Assembly (NCBI GenBank): GCA_030597435.1
Contig: JAUVRV010000098.1
Location: forward strand, 1 to 8,320
Source: Gemmatimonadales bacterium
GTDB lineage: Bacteria > Gemmatimonadota > Gemmatimonadetes > Gemmatimonadales > GWC2-71-9
Direction of reading: 5' to 3'
Length of the DNA stretch: 8,320 nt
Part shown: piece by piece, positions 6,628-8,320 of the stretch
How positions within the stretch are numbered: position 1 is the first letter of the stretch
Layout: every line of letters begins with the position of its first letter
Made by a program: the position numbers and the translations under genes
The notes under the pieces: generated by a model
Seen by the model: the letters and a program-made list of their open reading frames with translations, nothing else
Told to the model about the DNA's origin: nothing
Databases searched by the model: none

Positions 6628-7737
6628 ATGACGAAACCGGCCGTGACCGAACAAGCCATTAACTGTTTATTGGTGGATGACGAGGCGCAACTGCGCGACG
6701 CCTTACGCCGTGTATTGGAGGCGGCGGGATACGATGTGCTGGTCGCGGCTTCGGGCGTCGAGGCGCTCCAGATTCTGGAGGAGATACAGGTGCCCTTGGT
6801 GATCTCCGACATCAGGATGCCGGAGATGGACGGTTTGACCCTCCTGCGCCGCATTCGAGAGCAGTGGCCCGAAGTGGCCGTGGTAATGGTCACCGGCGTT
6901 ACCGAGGTGGATGTGGCGGTAGCCTGTCTCAAACTGGGGGCACTCGACTACATCCTGAAGCCATTCCAGATCGAGGAGGTTGGGGCCAGAGCCGAGCAGG
7001 CACTGGACAAGCGACGACTGCTGTTGGACAACCGTCTCTATCAAGAGCACCTTGCTGATCTGGTGGACCAACAGGCACGGCGTATCGAAGAGCTGTTCCT
7101 GGAAGGCGTGCAGACCTTGGTCGAGGCGCTCGAAGCGAAAGATGCTTACACCAGGGGCCATTCCTCGCGGGTTGCCGTCTACTCGAGCGCCATCGCCAAG
7201 AACTTGGGCATGAGGGAGAAAGACATCAGGCTGATAGAACTCGGCTCCGAACTCCACGACGTCGGCAAGATAGGTGTGCGTGAAGCAGTGCTGCAGAAGC
7301 CCGGCAAATTGGAGCCCCACGAGTACCAGCATCTGATGGAACACACGGTCATTGGAGCACGTATCCTGGACCCCTTGCTCAAGAATGCACCCGAAGTGAT
7401 ATCCATTGTTCGCTCGCACCATGAAAGACTCGATGGAGCTGGGCTGCCGGACGGGCTAAGTGGCGATACCGTCCCCATTCACACCCGGATAGTCATTGTT
7501 GCTGACTCCTTCGATGCCATGACGTCCGTGCGTCCCTATCGCCCGGCAATGGACGCTCCGGAAGCGATTGCCGAACTCCAGCGCTGCAGTGGTACTCAGT
7601 TCGATCCCGAAGTCGTCATTGCATTCCTGCACGCCTTCCCCGATGAGCTGACCCTGCCGATCTCGACGCCCCGCAAGGTCGGTGGCACGGTGCCTGAAGG
7701 TGTAGCTACGGGCGAATGGCCGACCTACTCAGCCTAA
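6628..7737 (+). CDS. Two-domain response regulator: receiver (REC) plus HD-GYP-type phosphodiesterase domain
   Basis: This is a cytoplasmic signalling protein of 369 residues. The receiver domain (about 11-125) has the acidic pair D17/D18, phospho-acceptor D61 (ISDIRMPEMDG), T89 and K111 (LKPF), so it should be phosphorylated by a histidine kinase not found in this window. A helical linker, probably coiled-coil (about 125-165), leads to the HD-GYP-type domain (about 166-340). That domain shows KDAYTRGHSSRV, the metal-binding LHDVGK (H210, D211) and HHERLDGAGLPDGL (264-277), followed by ADSFDAMTSVRPYR (292-305) and GTQFDP. In well-studied members this domain degrades cyclic di-GMP to pGpG or GMP. 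Here the signature GYP reads GLP (272-274), so activity is likely but not assured. A Pro/Gly-rich tail of about 25 residues follows. The gene is divergent from the PLP enzyme and lies 25 bases ahead of the mutase gene. No cyclase partner is seen. Confidence 0.95.
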   Translation: MTKPAVTEQAINCLLVDDEAQLRDALRRVLEAAGYDVLVAASGVEALQILEEIQVPLVISDIRMPEMDGLTLLRRIREQWPEVAVVMVTGVTEVDVAVACLKLGALDYILKPFQIEEVGARAEQALDKRRLLLDNRLYQEHLADLVDQQARRIEELFLEGVQTLVEALEAKDAYTRGHSSRVAVYSSAIAKNLGMREKDIRLIELGSELHDVGKIGVREAVLQKPGKLEPHEYQHLMEHTVIGARILDPLLKNAPEVISIVRSHHERLDGAGLPDGLSGDTVPIHTRIVIVADSFDAMTSVRPYRPAMDAPEAIAELQRCSGTQFDPEVVIAFLHAFPDELTLPISTPRKVGGTVPEGVATGEWPTYSA

Positions 7738-7762
7738 ACCCTCAACTCTCTTTCGTGCGTCT

Positions 7763-8320
7763 ATGAGCGATACCCTGGTAGTCAGTATTTCAGGAGTGCG
7801 AGGCATCGTTGGTGCCAGCCTCACACCTGATGTGGTAGCGCAGTATGCCATTGCCTTTGGCATGCTCGCCCGTGATTCGGGTGGTGCAACGATCGTCCTG
7901 GGACGTGATGCACGAACCTCGGGACCCATGTTCGCCGAGGTAGTCACTGCGGCGCTGCAATCCGTAGGTGTGACGGTCATCGATTGCGGTTTGATCCCGA
8001 CACCAACCGCACAGCTGGCCGTGGAGCACCACGGTGCCGCAGGTGGAATCGTAATCACTGCTAGCCACAATCCGGTCGAGTGGAACGCCCTCAAGTTTGT
8101 GGGACCCGACGGCTTGTTCCTGAACAAGCAGACCGCCAATCGCCTGTTCGATTACGTGGCACGAGGAACCAAGGATGGGACTGCGGTCACACCACGCGGT
8201 GGTCTGGTGAGCGACGATGCCGCAATCGAACGACATCTCGATGCAGTTCTAGGTCTGGAACTCGTCGACGTCGCGGCGATCAGGCAACGTGGTTTCACCG
8301 TCGCGTTGGACTGTGTGCGC
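7763..8320 (+). CDS. glmM: Phosphoglucosamine mutase / phosphomannomutase-like enzyme, 3' part beyond the window
   Basis: This is the N-terminal 186 codons of an alpha-D-phosphohexomutase, the family that moves phosphate between C6 and C1 of hexose or hexosamine phosphates. GlmM members make glucosamine-1-phosphate for cell-wall UDP-GlcNAc. The protein opens with SISGVRGIVGASLTP (8-22), the substrate/phosphate-binding start of domain 1. It then has LGRDARTSG (46-54), GLIPTPTAQ (76-84) and the active-site loop TASHNPVEWNALK, in which Ser101 carries the phosphate. The metal-binding DGDGDR motif and the C-terminal phosphate loop lie outside the window. The SISGVRG-type start resembles proteins annotated GlmM in Bacteroidota and related groups, but phosphomannomutase or phosphoglucomutase specificity cannot be excluded. 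ATG 7763 is 25 bases after the response-regulator stop and has no visible Shine-Dalgarno sequence. Co-transcription with the regulator is likely. Confidence 0.9.
   Translation, partial: MSDTLVVSISGVRGIVGASLTPDVVAQYAIAFGMLARDSGGATIVLGRDARTSGPMFAEVVTAALQSVGVTVIDCGLIPTPTAQLAVEHHGAAGGIVITASHNPVEWNALKFVGPDGLFLNKQTANRLFDYVARGTKDGTAVTPRGGLVSDDAAIERHLDAVLGLELVDVAAIRQRGFTVALDCVR

Noticed and set aside
6703..7422. Minus-strand 239-residue open frame opposite the response regulator
   Set aside because: It is antisense to a gene with intact REC and HD motifs. The product has no recognisable domain, and no start signal was seen.
1..8320. CRISPR repeats, tRNA, rRNA, insertion sequences or phage genes
   Set aside because: No regularly spaced direct repeats, no cloverleaf-like segments in the short gaps, and no transposase or integrase motifs were seen. 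Almost all bases are taken by housekeeping genes.

Overview
The window is ordinary, densely packed bacterial chromosome, moderately GC-rich. It carries core metabolism and DNA-repair genes and shows no sign of phage, insertion sequence, CRISPR array, tRNA or rRNA. The gene set, the style of the phosphohexose mutase and the mix of leaderless-looking and Shine-Dalgarno starts would suit Gemmatimonadota or a neighbouring lineage. That is an inference from general resemblance and the window alone does not prove it.

Minus strand (1-6522). Read in the direction of transcription, the first gene is a cystathionine gamma-synthase/lyase-type PLP enzyme (6522-5344). After a 91-base gap comes a tight four-gene cluster: an M48 zinc metallopeptidase (5252-4245), purD (4248-2971), mutM (2987-2151) and a GIY-YIG/UvrC-like nuclease (2115-1027). 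M48 and purD overlap by 4 bases, purD and mutM overlap by 17, and only 35 bases separate mutM from the nuclease, so one transcript is likely. The nuclease frame is interrupted by a single in-frame TAG at 1897-1899, with clear family homology on both sides and no frame change. A further 97 bases downstream starts a calcium/sodium antiporter of the CaCA family (929 to beyond the left edge).

Plus strand (6628-8320). Divergent from the PLP enzyme is a two-domain response regulator (receiver plus HD-GYP-type phosphodiesterase, with GLP in place of GYP). It is followed 25 bases later by the first 186 codons of a phosphoglucosamine mutase-like enzyme, cut by the right edge.

How the genes fit together: mutM (removal of oxidised purines) and the UvrC-like nuclease form a small DNA-repair pair at the 3' end of a purD-containing operon. 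The HD-GYP regulator and the phosphohexose mutase may share a transcript, but I see no direct functional tie. I found no convincing novel system. The points most worth a second look are the amber-interrupted nuclease, the GLP variant in the HD domain, and a promoter that appears to sit directly on the start codon at 6628.
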